Shown here piece after piece: positions 19,723 through 30,616 of a stretch of DNA of 64,000 bases; position 1 is the stretch's first letter, and each line of letters begins with the position of its first letter. The translations under genes were made by a program, and so were the position numbers. Where the stretch lies: contig NZ_FNCJ01000006.1 of assembly GCF_900100735.1 (NCBI RefSeq), positions 1 to 64,000 on the forward strand, read 5' to 3'. A model generated the notes under the pieces. The model did no database searches. It was given only the letters and a program-made list of their open reading frames with translations, and was not told where the DNA came from. Source of the stretch: Paraburkholderia phenazinium (GTDB lineage Bacteria; Pseudomonadota; Gammaproteobacteria; Burkholderiales; Burkholderiaceae).

Positions 19723-20252
19723 GGAATTCACCTTTTTAACAAGTGTGTGTTGTTGGCTGGAATATAGCGCAAGGCGATGATCCGCGTATTTCAAGTTTGT
19801 AAGAAGTGATGCGCAACGTCGCACTCTGAAGCGCTACGTTACGTCTGGTTACAAGGGACGAGGTTTCGGTGAAAAGCGGGTGTGGGGGTAACACATGCGG
19901 TGGGGATTTTGGGGGTGAGATCCCGCGTGAGTTGAGTCAAGTTCAGTACTGGTTCTGCAAACGCAAGGGACTCGCTTGGGACGCGCGGCGCATTGATTCG
20001 GCATCCAAAGCATATTCTGAATTTTCCAGAACATGGTCTCTTTGAGCAGTGACGTGCGAGCGACCCGCCTTCCCCGCTCAGCCCTTCTGCCCTGCCGATA
20101 TAGCCCAGTCCACCCTGCTTGCTGCAACCGGCACGGGCCGATCTGGCCCGCTGCCAATGCCGATACGCTTGCCTTAGCGTATTACCTTGCCGGAATTCGT
20201 CGCGCGCGGGGTCGCCGGGCAGAGAAACGGCGTTAAGCAAGAAATTGGAACC
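19723..20252. other. Intergenic region, nothing recognised
   Basis: No supported gene in about 530 bp. A minus-strand frame from 20417 to 19839 runs straight through the tRNA-Ser gene and is not credible. Confidence 0.5.
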
Positions 20253-20294
20253 AGAAAAAACAAAACCCCAAGAGACCGCGATCTCTTGGGGTTC
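20253..20294 (-). terminator. Terminator after tRNA-Ser
   Basis: Stem of 12 bp (20263-20275 with 20282-20293) followed by T-rich sequence on the minus strand. Confidence 0.85.
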
Positions 20295-20306
20295 CGCCGC
20301 CATTGC

Positions 20307-20400
20307 TGGCGGAGACGGAGGGATTCGAACCCTCGATCCAGGTTTTGGCCCAGATGCTCCCTTAGCAGGGGAGTGCCTTCGACCTCTCGGCCACGTCTCC
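20307..20400 (-). tRNA. tRNA-Ser (GCT)
   Basis: 94 nt with encoded CCA. Long variable arm typical of class II tRNA-Ser, anticodon loop CTGCTAA (GCT), acceptor GGAGACG pairing with CGTCTCC. It lies 204 bp downstream of lysC on the same strand. Confidence 0.97.
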
Positions 20401-20604
20401 CAAACTTTCTGTCGCACAGGGAGTCAGTGCGACGAAGCCAAGATGATAGCGGCCCGAACTGCGAAGGTCAATGTCTTCGGCACATTTTTTGTGCCAGATT
20501 TGTCATCAACGACGCAATTTTTTCATATTGGCCGCCATGAATGCACGAAGCAACGCGTAAAGCACGAACGGGACGCTCTTGTACGCCCCGCTTTTCAAAG
20601 CAAA

Positions 20605-21855
20605 TTACGCTTGATCGAGTTCGAACGCCTTATGCAGCGCGCGCACGGCGAGCTCCATATACTTCTCGTCGATCAGCACCGAGATCTTGATTTCCGAAGT
20701 GGAGATCATCTGGATGTTGATGCCCTCTTCCGACAGCGTGCGGAACATCGTGCTCGCGATACCGACGTGCGAACGCATGCCGACGCCGACCACCGAGACC
20801 TTCGACACCTTCGGGTCTCCCAGCACCTGCTCGGCCTTCACATGGTCCTTCACCTGGCCGGTGAGAATGTCCATGGCGCGCTGATAGTCGCCGCGACCCA
20901 CCGTGAACGTGAAGGCCGTCTTGCCCTCGACGCTCTGGTTCTGGATGATCATGTCGACGTCGATATTCGCATCCGCCACCGGTCCGAGGATCTGGTAGGC
21001 GATGCCCGGCTTGTCGGGTACACCCATCACGGCGATACGTGCTTCGTCGCGCTGAAACGCGATGCCCGAGATGACTGCTTTTTCCATGGTCTCGTCTTCT
21101 TCAAAAGTAATCAGGGTGCCCGAGGTCATTTCGGCTTCGAGCGGGATCAGCGGATCGGTCAGGCTCGACAACACGCGCGTCTTCACCTGATATTTGCCGG
21201 CGAATTCCACCGAGCGGATCTGCAACACCTTCGAACCCAGGCTTGCCATCTCCAGCATTTCTTCGAACGTCACGCAATCGAGCCGGCGTGCTTCTTCGAC
21301 CACGCGCGGGTCGGTGGTATAGACCCCGTCCACGTCCGTATAGATCAGGCACTCATCCGCCTTCAGCGCGGCAGCCACGGCGACCGCCGAGGTGTCCGAA
21401 CCGCCGCGGCCGAGCGTGGTGATATGGCCTTCCGGGTCGACGCCCTGGAAGCCGGTAATTACCACTACCTTGCCTGCTTCGAGATCGCGCATCACGCGCT
21501 CGCCGTCGATCTCGTTAATACGTGCTTTGGTGAACGCGCTGTCGGTTTTGATCGGCACTTGCCAACCGGCGTAACTGACCGCGTCCACGCCCGCTTCCTG
21601 CAGCGCAATGGCGAGCAGGCCCGAGCTGACCTGCTCGCCGGTGGCGGCAATCATGTCGAGTTCGCGTGGGCTCGGCTGGGCCGAAATGTCTTTTGCGAGG
21701 CCGAGCAAGCGATTCGTTTCGCCGGACATCGCCGAGGGCACCACGACCATCTTGTGACCGGCCTTGTGCCATTTCGCGACGCGCTTCGCGACGTTCTTGA
21801 TGCGCTCGACCGAGCCCATCGAAGTACCGCCGTATTTATGTACGATGAGTGCCAT
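20605..21855 (-). CDS. lysC: Aspartate kinase
   Basis: 416 aa. Phosphorylates aspartate, the first step to lysine, threonine, methionine and diaminopimelate. The kinase domain begins [15 protein letters not shown] and has [11 protein letters not shown] near 155. The C-terminal third contains two ACT regulatory domains (about 265-410), so feedback control by end-product amino acids is expected. The chosen ATG at 21855 fits the family start; the longer frame to 21918 is not needed. Confidence 0.96.
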   Translation of the reverse strand: MALIVHKYGGTSMGSVERIKNVAKRVAKWHKAGHKMVVVPSAMSGETNRLLGLAKDISAQPSPRELDMIAATGEQVSSGLLAIALQEAGVDAVSYAGWQVPIKTDSAFTKARINEIDGERVMRDLEAGKVVVITGFQGVDPEGHITTLGRGGSDTSAVAVAAALKADECLIYTDVDGVYTTDPRVVEEARRLDCVTFEEMLEMASLGSKVLQIRSVEFAGKYQVKTRVLSSLTDPLIPLEAEMTSGTLITFEEDETMEKAVISGIAFQRDEARIAVMGVPDKPGIAYQILGPVADANIDVDMIIQNQSVEGKTAFTFTVGRGDYQRAMDILTGQVKDHVKAEQVLGDPKVSKVSVVGVGMRSHVGIASTMFRTLSEEGINIQMISTSEIKISVLIDEKYMELAVRALHKAFELDQA

Positions 21856-22300
21856 TGTCGTTCTGAACTGGAGAAGTAACCGCGCTGCCGCGCTGGAGAC
21901 GACCGCACCAAAGCACAAGAGCTCAACGTTTCAGGAACGACGGCGAAGTGTAAAGGGTGGCGGCGTAGATGCAGCGCACGTGCAGCACGCGCGGATTTGC
22001 CCGCGAGGAATCGCCAAAGGCCGCTGGCTGGCGGCTCCCCGGTGGCTTTTGGTCGCCGGGAAACACAGAAAACGGCCGGAAAACAGCAAAAGCACATCAA
22101 AATGACGGCAATAGCGGCTTCGGGCAAACAAGTTAACGTACCCGATCAGGCGCAAAAAGACAAGCCAAAATCCCGGCCAAAATCCCAACATCAGGTGTTG
22201 CAAAGGCTTGTGCGCAAAGGAGTTGCGCCCTCGTTCGAGGTGTCGCAGGCCGGCCTGCCGCGGCGGGCTGGGATTGCGCGGCGAGTGCCCGACCGGTCGG
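21856..22300. other. Intergenic region between tilS and lysC, nothing recognised
   Basis: 445 bp without a credible gene; frames here lack family features. Probably the lysC promoter and leader. Confidence 0.4.
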
Positions 22301-23740
22301 TCAGGCGATCAGGAGATCCTCGCGCCAGTCAATCCGCACATATCCCCTGCCCGCCTCTGAAGCGCCGGCGTCGCCCTGCGCAAGCCACGCCGCCCGGTTC
22401 ACGCCGACGAGCGGCACGAACAGGAGCGTGTCGCCGGCGAACAGCAGCGGCACGTCGCGTTTCCACGCCGGCACGCCCTGCTCCTGGAAAAGATTCTTGA
22501 GCGTTCGGCTCGCGCCCTGTGCGCTCGTGCGCATGCGCTCGCCGCCGCTGCGCGAGCGGGCCGTGAGCGGCGCCGCCGTGAGGAGCGCGGCCGGCACGGC
22601 CGCCGGGTCGTCCGCGGACGTTTCGGCAAACACAAAGGTGCCGCGCCATTGCGGCAGACGCCAGATCGATTCGCCCTGCCAGGCAAGTTGCGCGACTGCG
22701 CGCGCCACCAGCGCAGTTTCGTCGCCAGGCTCGGCGCTGTCGCCGGCCTCCCAGTAGATTTGCCCGCGATAACTGCGCAGCGCCTGACCGGCGTGATCGG
22801 CGCGCAGGCTGTGCGCCGCGCCGACTGCGCGCAGTTGCCGCAGCGCGTCGCTCAAACGCGCCGTCGATGCCGCCGGCAAGCTAAGCGAGCGCATCCAGAA
22901 ACGCAGCAGGTTCAGCGCGCGTTCGTCGTCGAGTGCGAGCAACGCGTCGTGTGCAAGCGCGCGGCCTTCATCGCGAGCGGCAGACGCCATGTCGAGGCGC
23001 GCCAGTTCATCGAGCAGGCGCTGCGCCGACGCGGCATGGCCCGCAGTGCGCGCAAGAGCATCGCGATAGCCCGGAAAATGCACGGCCAGCGCCGGCAGCA
23101 CGTCATGGCGCAACGCATTGCGCGCGTAACGGGTGTCGGCATTCGATTCGTCGTCGACCCACGCGAGCGAGTGCGCCGCCGCGTATTGCTCAAGTTGCGC
23201 GCGCAACAAATGCAGAAGCGGCCGCACGCGCGTCACACTGGCGCCCGCCGGCATGGACTCGAAGGCCATCGCGGCAAGCCCCGCTACCCCTGCTCCACGC
23301 AGCAATTGCAACAGAACCGTTTCGGCCTGATCGTCGGCATGCTGCGCGAGCCACAACGTTGCCGCGCCGTGCTGCGCGCAGAGCGCGTCGAGCGCGCAGT
23401 AGCGGGCCTCACGCGCAGCCGCTTCGACGCTCACGCCGGGGTCGCGCGCCACTTCGACGCGCTCAGCCGCAAATGCCACGCCGCGCTCGTGCGCAAACGC
23501 CTCGCAATGCGCGAGCCACTGGTCTGCGTGAGGACTGAGGCCATGGTGGACATGCAGCGCCACGCACCGCGACGCTCCGGCCACACGAACCACGGCGTCG
23601 AGCAATACGCTGGAGTCGATGCCGCCGCTGAACGCCACCGCAATCCGTGCGCCGCCAGGCTGCGCGGGCAGCCCGGAAAACGCCACGCCGACCGCCTCGA
23701 GAACGAGGCGGTCGGCGGGAGAGTCAGCGGTGTGAGTCAC
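22301..23740 (-). CDS. tilS: tRNA(Ile)-lysidine synthetase
   Basis: 479 aa. It converts the wobble C34 of tRNA-Ile(CAU) to lysidine, changing codon meaning from Met to Ile; essential in most bacteria. The PP-loop ATP motif SGGIDSSVLLDA is near residue 35, and the HHGLSPHAD and AQHADDQAET blocks are present. The C-terminal substrate-binding domains follow. It sits 44 nt after accA in a minus-strand cluster. Confidence 0.95.
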   Translation of the reverse strand: MTHTADSPADRLVLEAVGVAFSGLPAQPGGARIAVAFSGGIDSSVLLDAVVRVAGASRCVALHVHHGLSPHADQWLAHCEAFAHERGVAFAAERVEVARDPGVSVEAAAREARYCALDALCAQHGAATLWLAQHADDQAETVLLQLLRGAGVAGLAAMAFESMPAGASVTRVRPLLHLLRAQLEQYAAAHSLAWVDDESNADTRYARNALRHDVLPALAVHFPGYRDALARTAGHAASAQRLLDELARLDMASAARDEGRALAHDALLALDDERALNLLRFWMRSLSLPAASTARLSDALRQLRAVGAAHSLRADHAGQALRSYRGQIYWEAGDSAEPGDETALVARAVAQLAWQGESIWRLPQWRGTFVFAETSADDPAAVPAALLTAAPLTARSRSGGERMRTSAQGASRTLKNLFQEQGVPAWKRDVPLLFAGDTLLFVPLVGVNRAAWLAQGDAGASEAGRGYVRIDWREDLLIA

Positions 23741-23784
23741 AGTGACGAGGCGCGCTGCGCCCTGCAGTAGGTAGACGAGCCGGC

Positions 23785-24756
23785 TTATGCGCCCGGCGTC
23801 GTTTCCTTGAACTTGCCGTACGCCATCAGCCGTTCGAAGCGGCGTTGGCGCAGGTCCGGGATGCTCATGCCATGGAACTGACGCAGCGAATCGGCCAGCG
23901 CACGGCGCAACATGGCGGCCATGCCCTTCGGATCGCGATGTGCGCCGCCGAGCGGCTCGTTGACGATCTTGTCGATCAGGCCGAGCGCCTTCAGGCGGTG
24001 CGCGGTCAAACCCAGCGCTTCAGCCGCTTCCGGCGCCTTCGCGGCGCTCTTCCACAGAATCGAGGCGCAGCCTTCCGGCGAGATCACCGAATAGGTCGAG
24101 AATTGCAACATCAGCACGCTGTCGCCCACGGCGATAGCAAGCGCGCCGCCCGAACCGCCTTCGCCTATGATCGTCGAGATGATCGGCGTTTTCAGTTCAG
24201 CCATCACATACAGATTGCGGCCGATGGCTTCCGACTGGCCCCGCTCTTCCGCGCCAATGCCCGGGTAGGCACCCGGCGTGTCGATGAACGTGAACAGCGG
24301 CAGGCCGAATTTCTCGGCGAGGCGCATCAGGCGCTCCGCCTTGCGATAGCCCTCCGGACGCGGCATGCCGAAGTTACGCAGCGAGCGCTCCTTGGTGTCG
24401 CGCCCCTTCTGATGGCCGATCACCATGCAAGCCTGACCGTTGAAACGCGCGAAGCCGCCGACAATCGCCAGATCGTCCGCGAACGCACGGTCGCCGTGCA
24501 GTTCGTGGAAATCGGTGAACAGTTCGCTCACGTAGTCGAACGTGTACGGACGCTGCGGATGACGGGCAATTTGCGAAACCTGCCACGGAGACAGGTTGGC
24601 GTACAGATCTTTGGTGAGCTGCTGACTCTTCTTGGACAGCCGCTCGATTTCTTCCGAAATATCGACGGCCGAATCGTCCTGCACGAAGCGCAATTCTTCG
24701 ATCTTCGCTTCGAGTTCCGCGATCGGCTGCTCGAAATCCAGAAAAGTGGTCTTCAT
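23785..24756 (-). CDS. accA: Acetyl-CoA carboxylase carboxyltransferase, alpha subunit
   Basis: 323 aa, the family length. Works with AccD to move CO2 from carboxybiotin to acetyl-CoA, giving malonyl-CoA for fatty-acid synthesis. The start [20 protein letters not shown], the block [22 protein letters not shown] and the oxyanion-forming [15 protein letters not shown] are all conserved. Located between a DNA glycosylase and tilS, an order usual in Burkholderia. Confidence 0.97.
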   Translation of the reverse strand: MKTTFLDFEQPIAELEAKIEELRFVQDDSAVDISEEIERLSKKSQQLTKDLYANLSPWQVSQIARHPQRPYTFDYVSELFTDFHELHGDRAFADDLAIVGGFARFNGQACMVIGHQKGRDTKERSLRNFGMPRPEGYRKAERLMRLAEKFGLPLFTFIDTPGAYPGIGAEERGQSEAIGRNLYVMAELKTPIISTIIGEGGSGGALAIAVGDSVLMLQFSTYSVISPEGCASILWKSAAKAPEAAEALGLTAHRLKALGLIDKIVNEPLGGAHRDPKGMAAMLRRALADSLRQFHGMSIPDLRQRRFERLMAYGKFKETTPGA

Positions 24757-24876
24757 TGGTTTTAATCCTTGGACTTACCAGGCAGCGCGTATTCTAACCG
24801 CGACCGCCGCTGTCAAAACCACCTCAAAACTATCGACTCGGTGAAATTGATAGCCTTGAGGCGGCATCGCATCAAA

Positions 24877-25932
24877 TCAATAGTCGACCGGCAACGGATC
24901 AAGACTACGCCACATATACCAGGTGGCAACCGTACGCCACGGCTCCCAGTTCGCGGCAACCTCGCGCGCTTCGCTGCGCGTAACCGGTTCGCCGCTGAAA
25001 TAATTAAGGCTGATCGCGCGGATCAGACCAAGATCGTCCAGCGGCAGGACATCCGGACGGGACAGATTGAAGATCAGGAACATCTCCGCGGTCCAACGGC
25101 CAATGCCGCGGATCTGCGTGAGTTCTTCGATCACCGCCTCGTCTTCCATCGAGGTCCACTTGCCCACGTGCAAGGCGCCCGAGACGAAGTGCTCGGCCAG
25201 ATCCAGAATGTATTCCGCCTTGCGCTTGGACAGGCCACAGGCCATCAGCTTGTCTTGCCCCAGCTTGATGAACTGTTGCGGCACGAGCTTCGGGCACGCG
25301 CTTTCGACGCGCTGCCACGCGGCCTGCGCCGAGGCCACCGAAATCTGCTGCCCCACCACGGAACGCGCAAGCGTCACGAACGGGTCGCCCCGGCTCAGCA
25401 GGTGCACCGGGCCGAATTTCGGAATCAGCTTCTTAAGAATGCGGTCGCGCTTGACGAGGTCGGCGCACGCCTTGTCCCAGTAGTCAGGGCGCGTGACTTC
25501 CGGCGTGAGGCCGCCGACCTGCACCGGCACGGCCACTTCCGCGTCGTCCAATGCACGCGTTTTGCGCACGACTTCGCCCTCATGCAGCGTATCGCGAGCA
25601 AGTTGCTGCGCATCGCCGGCGAGTTCGGCCGGCACGGCGCCGTTGCCGCTGTGCGGTTTCGCGCGCGGCGCACGCGTGGCCTTGGCCGGCCGGGCCGGCT
25701 TGGCAAGTTTTGGCGCATGCGCCGAGCCGCCGTTGAGCGCGCGCTTCACCGGTGTCTTCTTCGCGGTACTGCCTGCCTTGCCGGCGACCTTCGTCGCTGC
25801 GGGCACCGCTTTCCCTGTTACGGGCGCCGCTTTCGCCGCGCTGCCGTTACGCGCGCGGGTCGATTTCACTGCGGCTGCCGCGCTTGTTTGAGACGCAGCC
25901 CGTTTAGCCGGCGTCTTCGTGGCCGTTGCCAT
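24877..25932 (-). CDS. HhH-GPD DNA glycosylase (AlkA-like) with H1-like N-terminal tail
   Basis: 351 aa. Residues about 1-100 are a Lys/Ala/Pro-rich basic tail (MATATKTPAKRAASQ...) like histone-H1-type proteins of this group. The rest is a DNA-3-methyladenine glycosylase fold. The helix-hairpin-helix reads LTQIRGIGRWTAEMFL near 285, and the catalytic Asp is the second in LPLDDLGL about 20 residues later. It excises alkylated bases in base-excision repair. The tail probably gives non-specific DNA binding. It follows cysS by 47 bp. Confidence 0.88.
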   Translation of the reverse strand: MATATKTPAKRAASQTSAAAAVKSTRARNGSAAKAAPVTGKAVPAATKVAGKAGSTAKKTPVKRALNGGSAHAPKLAKPARPAKATRAPRAKPHSGNGAVPAELAGDAQQLARDTLHEGEVVRKTRALDDAEVAVPVQVGGLTPEVTRPDYWDKACADLVKRDRILKKLIPKFGPVHLLSRGDPFVTLARSVVGQQISVASAQAAWQRVESACPKLVPQQFIKLGQDKLMACGLSKRKAEYILDLAEHFVSGALHVGKWTSMEDEAVIEELTQIRGIGRWTAEMFLIFNLSRPDVLPLDDLGLIRAISLNYFSGEPVTRSEAREVAANWEPWRTVATWYMWRSLDPLPVDY

Positions 25933-25979
25933 CCTGCCTCCTGCCTGGCGAGTCGATCAAAGGGAAGTACGAGGTGCGC

Positions 25980-27377
25980 TCACACGCGCCGCCACTCGGT
26001 CAACCCGCCCGGTTTGTCTTCAAGTGCAACGCCGGCCTCGAGCAATTCGGCCCGAATCCGGTCTGCTGCCGCATAGTCCTTCGCCTGCTTGGCGGCCACG
26101 CGCGCGGCGATCTTCGCTTCGATCGCGGCGGCATCGAGCGCGCCTTCACTCGCACTGCCCGCAGCCTGCTGCAGATACACACGCGGCTCACGGCCCAGCA
26201 GTCCGATCACGCGCGCCAACGCACGCAGTTGTCGAGCCAGCGCAGGGTCGCGCGTGCGGTTCACTTCACTTGCCAACTCGAACAACACCGCGACTGCCAC
26301 CGGCGTGTTGAAGTCGTCATTCATGGCCGCCTGGAAACGCTGCGCATACGCTTCGTTCCAGTCGAGCTCGGCGCCGTCCGGGCTCACGTCTTTCAACGAC
26401 GTGTACAAACGCGTGAGGGCGTTGCGTGCGTCGTCGATATGCGTGTCGCTGTAGTTCAGCGGCGAGCGGTAGTGCGCCCGCGCGATGAAGAAGCGCACTA
26501 CTTCAGCATCGTACTGCGCCAGCACTTCACGGATCGTAAAGAAGTTGCCAAGCGACTTCGACATCTTCTCATTGTCGATCTGAACGTAGCCGTTGTGCAT
26601 CCAGTAGTTGACAAACGTTTGCCCTGTCGCAGCTTCGCTTTGCGCAATTTCGTTTTCGTGGTGCGGAAACTGCAGGTCCTGGCCGCCGCCATGAATGTCG
26701 AAATGATCGCCGAGCAGCGTGCAGCCCATGGCAGAGCATTCAATGTGCCAACCGGGACGGCCGCGCCCGTACTTCGAGTCCCAGCCCGTGTCGGCAGGCT
26801 CGTCCGGCTTGGCTTGTTTCCACAGGACAAAATCAAGCGGATCCTGCTTCGCGTCGTTGGCCGCCACGCGCTCGCCGGCCCGCAGGTCTTCGAGCGACTT
26901 GCCCGACAGCTTGCCGTAACCCGAAAACTTGCGCACCGCGTAATTGACGTCGCCGTCGCTCGCCTGATAGGCATAGCCGTTCGCTTCCAGCGTTTCGATC
27001 ATGCCGAGCATCTGCGGAATGTACTCGGTCGCACGCGGTTCGAGATCGGGGCGCTCGATGCCGAGCGCGTCCGCATCTTCATGCAGCGCGGCAATGAAGC
27101 GATCGGTCAGCGACTTGATCGTCTCGCCGTTTTCAACCGCACGGCGGATGATCTTGTCGTCGATATCGGTAATGTTGCGCACATAGGTCACCTTGTACCC
27201 GAGCGTGCGCAGCCAGCGTTGCGCAATATCGAACACGACCATCACGCGTGCATGACCAATATGACAGTAGTCATACACTGTCATCCCACAGACGTACATC
27301 CGTACGACGCCTTCTTGCAGCGGCACGAAAGTTTGCTTCTCACGCGCGAGCGTGTTGTAGATGCGCAGTGATTCCAT
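25980..27377 (-). CDS. cysS: Cysteinyl-tRNA synthetase
   Basis: 465 aa. Charges tRNA-Cys. The zinc-binding Cys is in [11 protein letters not shown], the HIGH motif reads CHIGHARV, the downstream zinc site is in [12 protein letters not shown], and the KMSKS loop reads [13 protein letters not shown] at 27377 ([10 protein letters not shown]) matches the usual start, so the frame to 27410 is shortened. Divergent from the TPR gene. Confidence 0.96.
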   Translation of the reverse strand: MESLRIYNTLAREKQTFVPLQEGVVRMYVCGMTVYDYCHIGHARVMVVFDIAQRWLRTLGYKVTYVRNITDIDDKIIRRAVENGETIKSLTDRFIAALHEDADALGIERPDLEPRATEYIPQMLGMIETLEANGYAYQASDGDVNYAVRKFSGYGKLSGKSLEDLRAGERVAANDAKQDPLDFVLWKQAKPDEPADTGWDSKYGRGRPGWHIECSAMGCTLLGDHFDIHGGGQDLQFPHHENEIAQSEAATGQTFVNYWMHNGYVQIDNEKMSKSLGNFFTIREVLAQYDAEVVRFFIARAHYRSPLNYSDTHIDDARNALTRLYTSLKDVSPDGAELDWNEAYAQRFQAAMNDDFNTPVAVAVLFELASEVNRTRDPALARQLRALARVIGLLGREPRVYLQQAAGSASEGALDAAAIEAKIAARVAAKQAKDYAAADRIRAELLEAGVALEDKPGGLTEWRRV

Positions 27378-27654
27378 AGAGACGATGCGTGGGCCGAAAG
27401 AAATCCGCAATGTGTTTCGTGCGCGCCCCGGCCGTTCGGTACGAGCTCAGTATCTCAGCACAAAGCGTCAGTACCAGGCGTCAACACAAAACGGCTGTGG
27501 CACATACAGCAGCAAACCGGTGCACCTGGTGCGGCGGTCAGGCTGCGATCAAGGCGGAGACGACCACGAGTGGCGAAAAGACAGTCTGTGGTTCAACGGA
27601 ACGCGCAGACCTTTTGTTAGAATGGGTCGGAGTATAACATCCAGACCTGAGCCT

Positions 27655-28383
27655 ATGAAACCTTCCAGCGGCCGCGCGCGAAGCGCCGCGACCCTCGCCG
27701 CGACGGCCCTGTGCGGCCTCGCCGTCATGCTGCTGCCGGGCGCCCCCGCGTATGCGCAGAAGTCCCCTGCGATCTCACAAGGCCCCGCCGTGCGCGACGG
27801 CACACCGGAAATCGATGCGTCGATCGAGCAGAAAAACTGGAACGCCGCGCTCACGCAACTGGACGCCCGCATCGCCGCCAATCCGCGCGACGCGCAGGCG
27901 CAGTTCAAGCGCGCCACCGTGCTGGCTCATCTGAACCGCGACGACGAGGCGATCAGCGCCTTCGTCGCGCTGACCCAGACCTATCCGGAGTTGCCTGAGC
28001 CGTACAACAACCTTGCGGCGCTGTATGCAAAGCACGGCCGGTATGCGGAAGCGCGCGAGGCGCTCGAAACCGCCACCAAGGCGAACCCCAACTACGGCCT
28101 CGCCTACGAAAATCTCGGCGACCTGTACCTGCGCCTTGCCGCCTCCGCCTATCAACGGGCGCAAAATCTCGGCCACGCAAGCGGCCCGACGCAGCAGCGC
28201 CTCACCGACATCCAGAAGATCATCTCGCCGCCGGCAAGCAGCGCGAAACCGGTCAAGAAGGTTGCCACGCCGGATGAGTACACGAACCGCGCCACCTCGA
28301 ACCTGACGGAGTCGCCGAGCTTCCAGTTCGGCGGCCCGAACGGCTCGCTCGCCATGCCGCCGTATATGGCGCCGTCGCAGTAA
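27655..28383 (+). CDS. Exported TPR-repeat protein
   Basis: 242 aa. Signal peptide with hydrophobic core [20 protein letters not shown] and cleavage near residue 37. Two to three tetratricopeptide repeats cover about 65-165 (for example [27 protein letters not shown]), and the C-terminus is Pro/Ser-rich. Likely a periplasmic protein-binding scaffold. First of a same-strand group with two cyclophilins and lpxH, 67 nt before ppiA; a role in envelope assembly is plausible. Confidence 0.85.
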   Translation: MKPSSGRARSAATLAATALCGLAVMLLPGAPAYAQKSPAISQGPAVRDGTPEIDASIEQKNWNAALTQLDARIAANPRDAQAQFKRATVLAHLNRDDEAISAFVALTQTYPELPEPYNNLAALYAKHGRYAEAREALETATKANPNYGLAYENLGDLYLRLAASAYQRAQNLGHASGPTQQRLTDIQKIISPPASSAKPVKKVATPDEYTNRATSNLTESPSFQFGGPNGSLAMPPYMAPSQ

Positions 28384-28450
28384 GCATCTCGCAGTACGCA
28401 CTCTTACGGCACACTCACCGCCAACGTTTTTTTCCACCCTGAGGATCTTC

Positions 28451-29032
28451 ATGAAATGGTTGATGCTGGCGCTCGGTAGCGCCGCCCTGATCGCGAACGC
28501 ACCCGCTTTTGCCCAGTCCGCCACGCCGGCTGCGCACCCGTCCGTCCTGTTCAAGACCACGGATGGCGACATTCGCGTCGAGCTGTACCCCGAGAAGGCG
28601 CCGAAGACCGTCGCGAATTTCCTCGACTATGTGAAGTCCGGCCAGTACAGCGGCACGATTTTCCATCGTGTGATTCCCGGCTTCATGATCCAGGGTGGCG
28701 GCTTCACGCAGAGCTATGCGGAAAAGCCGACGCGCGCGCCGATTCAGCTTGAAAGCCGCAACGGTCTGAAGAACGTCGTGGGCACGATCGCCATGGCGCG
28801 CACCAGCGACCCGGATTCGGCCACGGCGCAGTTCTTCATCAACACCGCGGATAACGCCGGCCTCGACTATCCGGGCCAGGACGGTAACGGCTACGCCGTG
28901 TTCGGCAAGGTCACCTCCGGCATGGATGTCGTGAAGAAGATCGAAGGCACGCCGACCACCACGCGCGGCCCGATGGCCGACGTGCCGCAAACGCCGATCG
29001 TGATCCAATCGGCTACCATCGTCAGCAAGTAA
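28451..29032 (+). CDS. ppiA: Periplasmic peptidyl-prolyl isomerase (cyclophilin)
   Basis: 193 aa with a cleaved signal peptide ([16 protein letters not shown]). The cyclophilin domain (about 35-190) carries the active-site [30 protein letters not shown] and YAVFGKV blocks. Catalyses proline cis-trans isomerisation during folding of exported proteins. A cytosolic paralogue follows 158 bp downstream. Confidence 0.95.
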   Translation: MKWLMLALGSAALIANAPAFAQSATPAAHPSVLFKTTDGDIRVELYPEKAPKTVANFLDYVKSGQYSGTIFHRVIPGFMIQGGGFTQSYAEKPTRAPIQLESRNGLKNVVGTIAMARTSDPDSATAQFFINTADNAGLDYPGQDGNGYAVFGKVTSGMDVVKKIEGTPTTTRGPMADVPQTPIVIQSATIVSK

Positions 29033-29190
29033 GCAGACGAACTCGCAGGCAAACCGGCAAGCAAGGCAAGCAAGCGCACCCGCCGACGAGGCAGTCGCTC
29101 GCGGCCCCTGCACCACTCACGCCCCCGGGCGCGGCCCCATCGCTCGATGCGCCGCGCCTTCCACCCACCTGTTCCGCAAAGGACTCCATC

Positions 29191-29685
29191 ATGGTCGAAC
29201 TGCACACAAATCACGGCGTCATCAAACTCGAACTGGACGCCGAAAAAGCGCCGAAGTCGGTTGAGAATTTCCTCAACTACGTGAAGGCCGGTCATTACGA
29301 CAACACGGTGTTCCACCGCGTGATCGACGGTTTCATGATCCAGGGCGGCGGTTTCGAACCCGGCATGAAGCAAAAGCCGACCGAAGCGCCGATCACCAAC
29401 GAAGCGAACAACGGACTGAAGAACGTCAACGGCTCGATCGCGATGGCACGCACCAACGATCCGCATTCGGCGACGGCGCAATTCTTTATCAACGTGAATG
29501 ACAACGATTTCCTGAACCACTCGTCGCCGACGCCGCAAGGCTGGGGTTACGCCGTGTTCGGTAAGGTGGTCGAAGGTCTCGACATCGTCGAAAAGATCAA
29601 GAAGGTGAAGACCGGTTCGAAGGGCTTCCATCAGGACGTGCCGGTCGACGACGTGATCATCGAAAAAGCGGTCATCGTCGAGTAA
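29191..29685 (+). CDS. ppiB: Cytosolic peptidyl-prolyl isomerase (cyclophilin)
   Basis: 164 aa without a signal peptide, the normal PpiB length. It has [30 protein letters not shown] and YAVFGKV, all catalytic-pocket blocks. It pairs with ppiA upstream, so the two compartments are served by a tandem duplication. Confidence 0.96.
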   Translation: MVELHTNHGVIKLELDAEKAPKSVENFLNYVKAGHYDNTVFHRVIDGFMIQGGGFEPGMKQKPTEAPITNEANNGLKNVNGSIAMARTNDPHSATAQFFINVNDNDFLNHSSPTPQGWGYAVFGKVVEGLDIVEKIKKVKTGSKGFHQDVPVDDVIIEKAVIVE

Positions 29686-29781
29686 GCAACTCGCTGTGCG
29701 CCGGCGGGTGCGCTCACCCGCTCGCGCACGGCGCGCTATCGAACGATAGCCTTTACTGCAACTGCACTCAGGCACTCTTCA

Positions 29782-30579
29782 ATGCTGCAAGATACGCCGC
29801 TGCGAAGCGTCGCTGCGGGCGTGCCTGGCGAGGGCAAACGCCCGAGCGCCGCACGCCCGTTTTTTTTCATCTCGGACCTGCATCTGAGCGAGGGAATCCC
29901 GCGCACGGTCGCCGCGTTCGAGCACTTTGTCCGCGTCACGGCTGAAGAGGCCGACTCCGTTTTCATCCTCGGCGATCTGTTCGAATACTGGATCGGCGAC
30001 GACATGTTGAGCGAGCCGTTCGTCGCCCGTATGGCGGCGCTGATGCACACGTTGTCCGAGCGCGGCATCGCGCTCTACATCATGCACGGCAATCGCGACT
30101 TTCTGCTCGGCAAGCGCTTCATGAAAGCGGCCGGCGCGATCTGGCTACCCGATCCGTTCGTGATTACCGCATTCGGCACGCGCATCGCGCTCGCGCATGG
30201 CGACGCGCTCTGCACGGCGGACCGCGCCTACATCCGGTTTCGCCGCTTCGCGCGCTGCCGTTTCGCCCAAATGCTGTTTCTTGCCTGGCCGTTCAGATGG
30301 CGCCAGGCGCTGGCCGAGCGGATGCGTTCGGCGAGCCAGGAAGGCCGCTCACGGCCGGTCTCGCCCAAGTACGACGTGACGCGCGAAGGCGTGGCGGCGT
30401 TGTTCAAGGAGACGGGGACAGCGACGATCCTGCACGGTCATACGCACCGGCCGGCCGTCCATCGCGAACCCGGCGGCACGCGCTGGGTGCTGCCGGACTG
30501 GGATCTCGATCACGGCGAACGCCGTGGCGGCTATTTGCGGGTCAATGCCGAAGGGATCCGGGCGTTGCCGCTGGATTGA
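29782..30579 (+). CDS. lpxH: UDP-2,3-diacylglucosamine diphosphatase
   Basis: 265 aa. Cleaves UDP-2,3-diacylglucosamine to lipid X and UMP in lipid A synthesis, as a peripheral enzyme on the inner membrane. The calcineurin-like metal ligands are clear: FISDLHLSE, GDLFEYWIGDD, HGNRDFLLG, LAHGDALC and LHGHTHRPAVH. ATG at 29782 is the first plausible start and leaves about 30 residues before the first motif, slightly longer than the E. coli enzyme. Confidence 0.95.
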   Translation: MLQDTPLRSVAAGVPGEGKRPSAARPFFFISDLHLSEGIPRTVAAFEHFVRVTAEEADSVFILGDLFEYWIGDDMLSEPFVARMAALMHTLSERGIALYIMHGNRDFLLGKRFMKAAGAIWLPDPFVITAFGTRIALAHGDALCTADRAYIRFRRFARCRFAQMLFLAWPFRWRQALAERMRSASQEGRSRPVSPKYDVTREGVAALFKETGTATILHGHTHRPAVHREPGGTRWVLPDWDLDHGERRGGYLRVNAEGIRALPLD

Positions 30580-30616
30580 CTGAACTGAGCGGCGTTGACT
30601 GGACTGAGCCGCGCGC

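Noticed and set aside
19839-20417. 192-codon minus-strand frame
   Set aside because: Runs through tRNA-Ser and its terminator.
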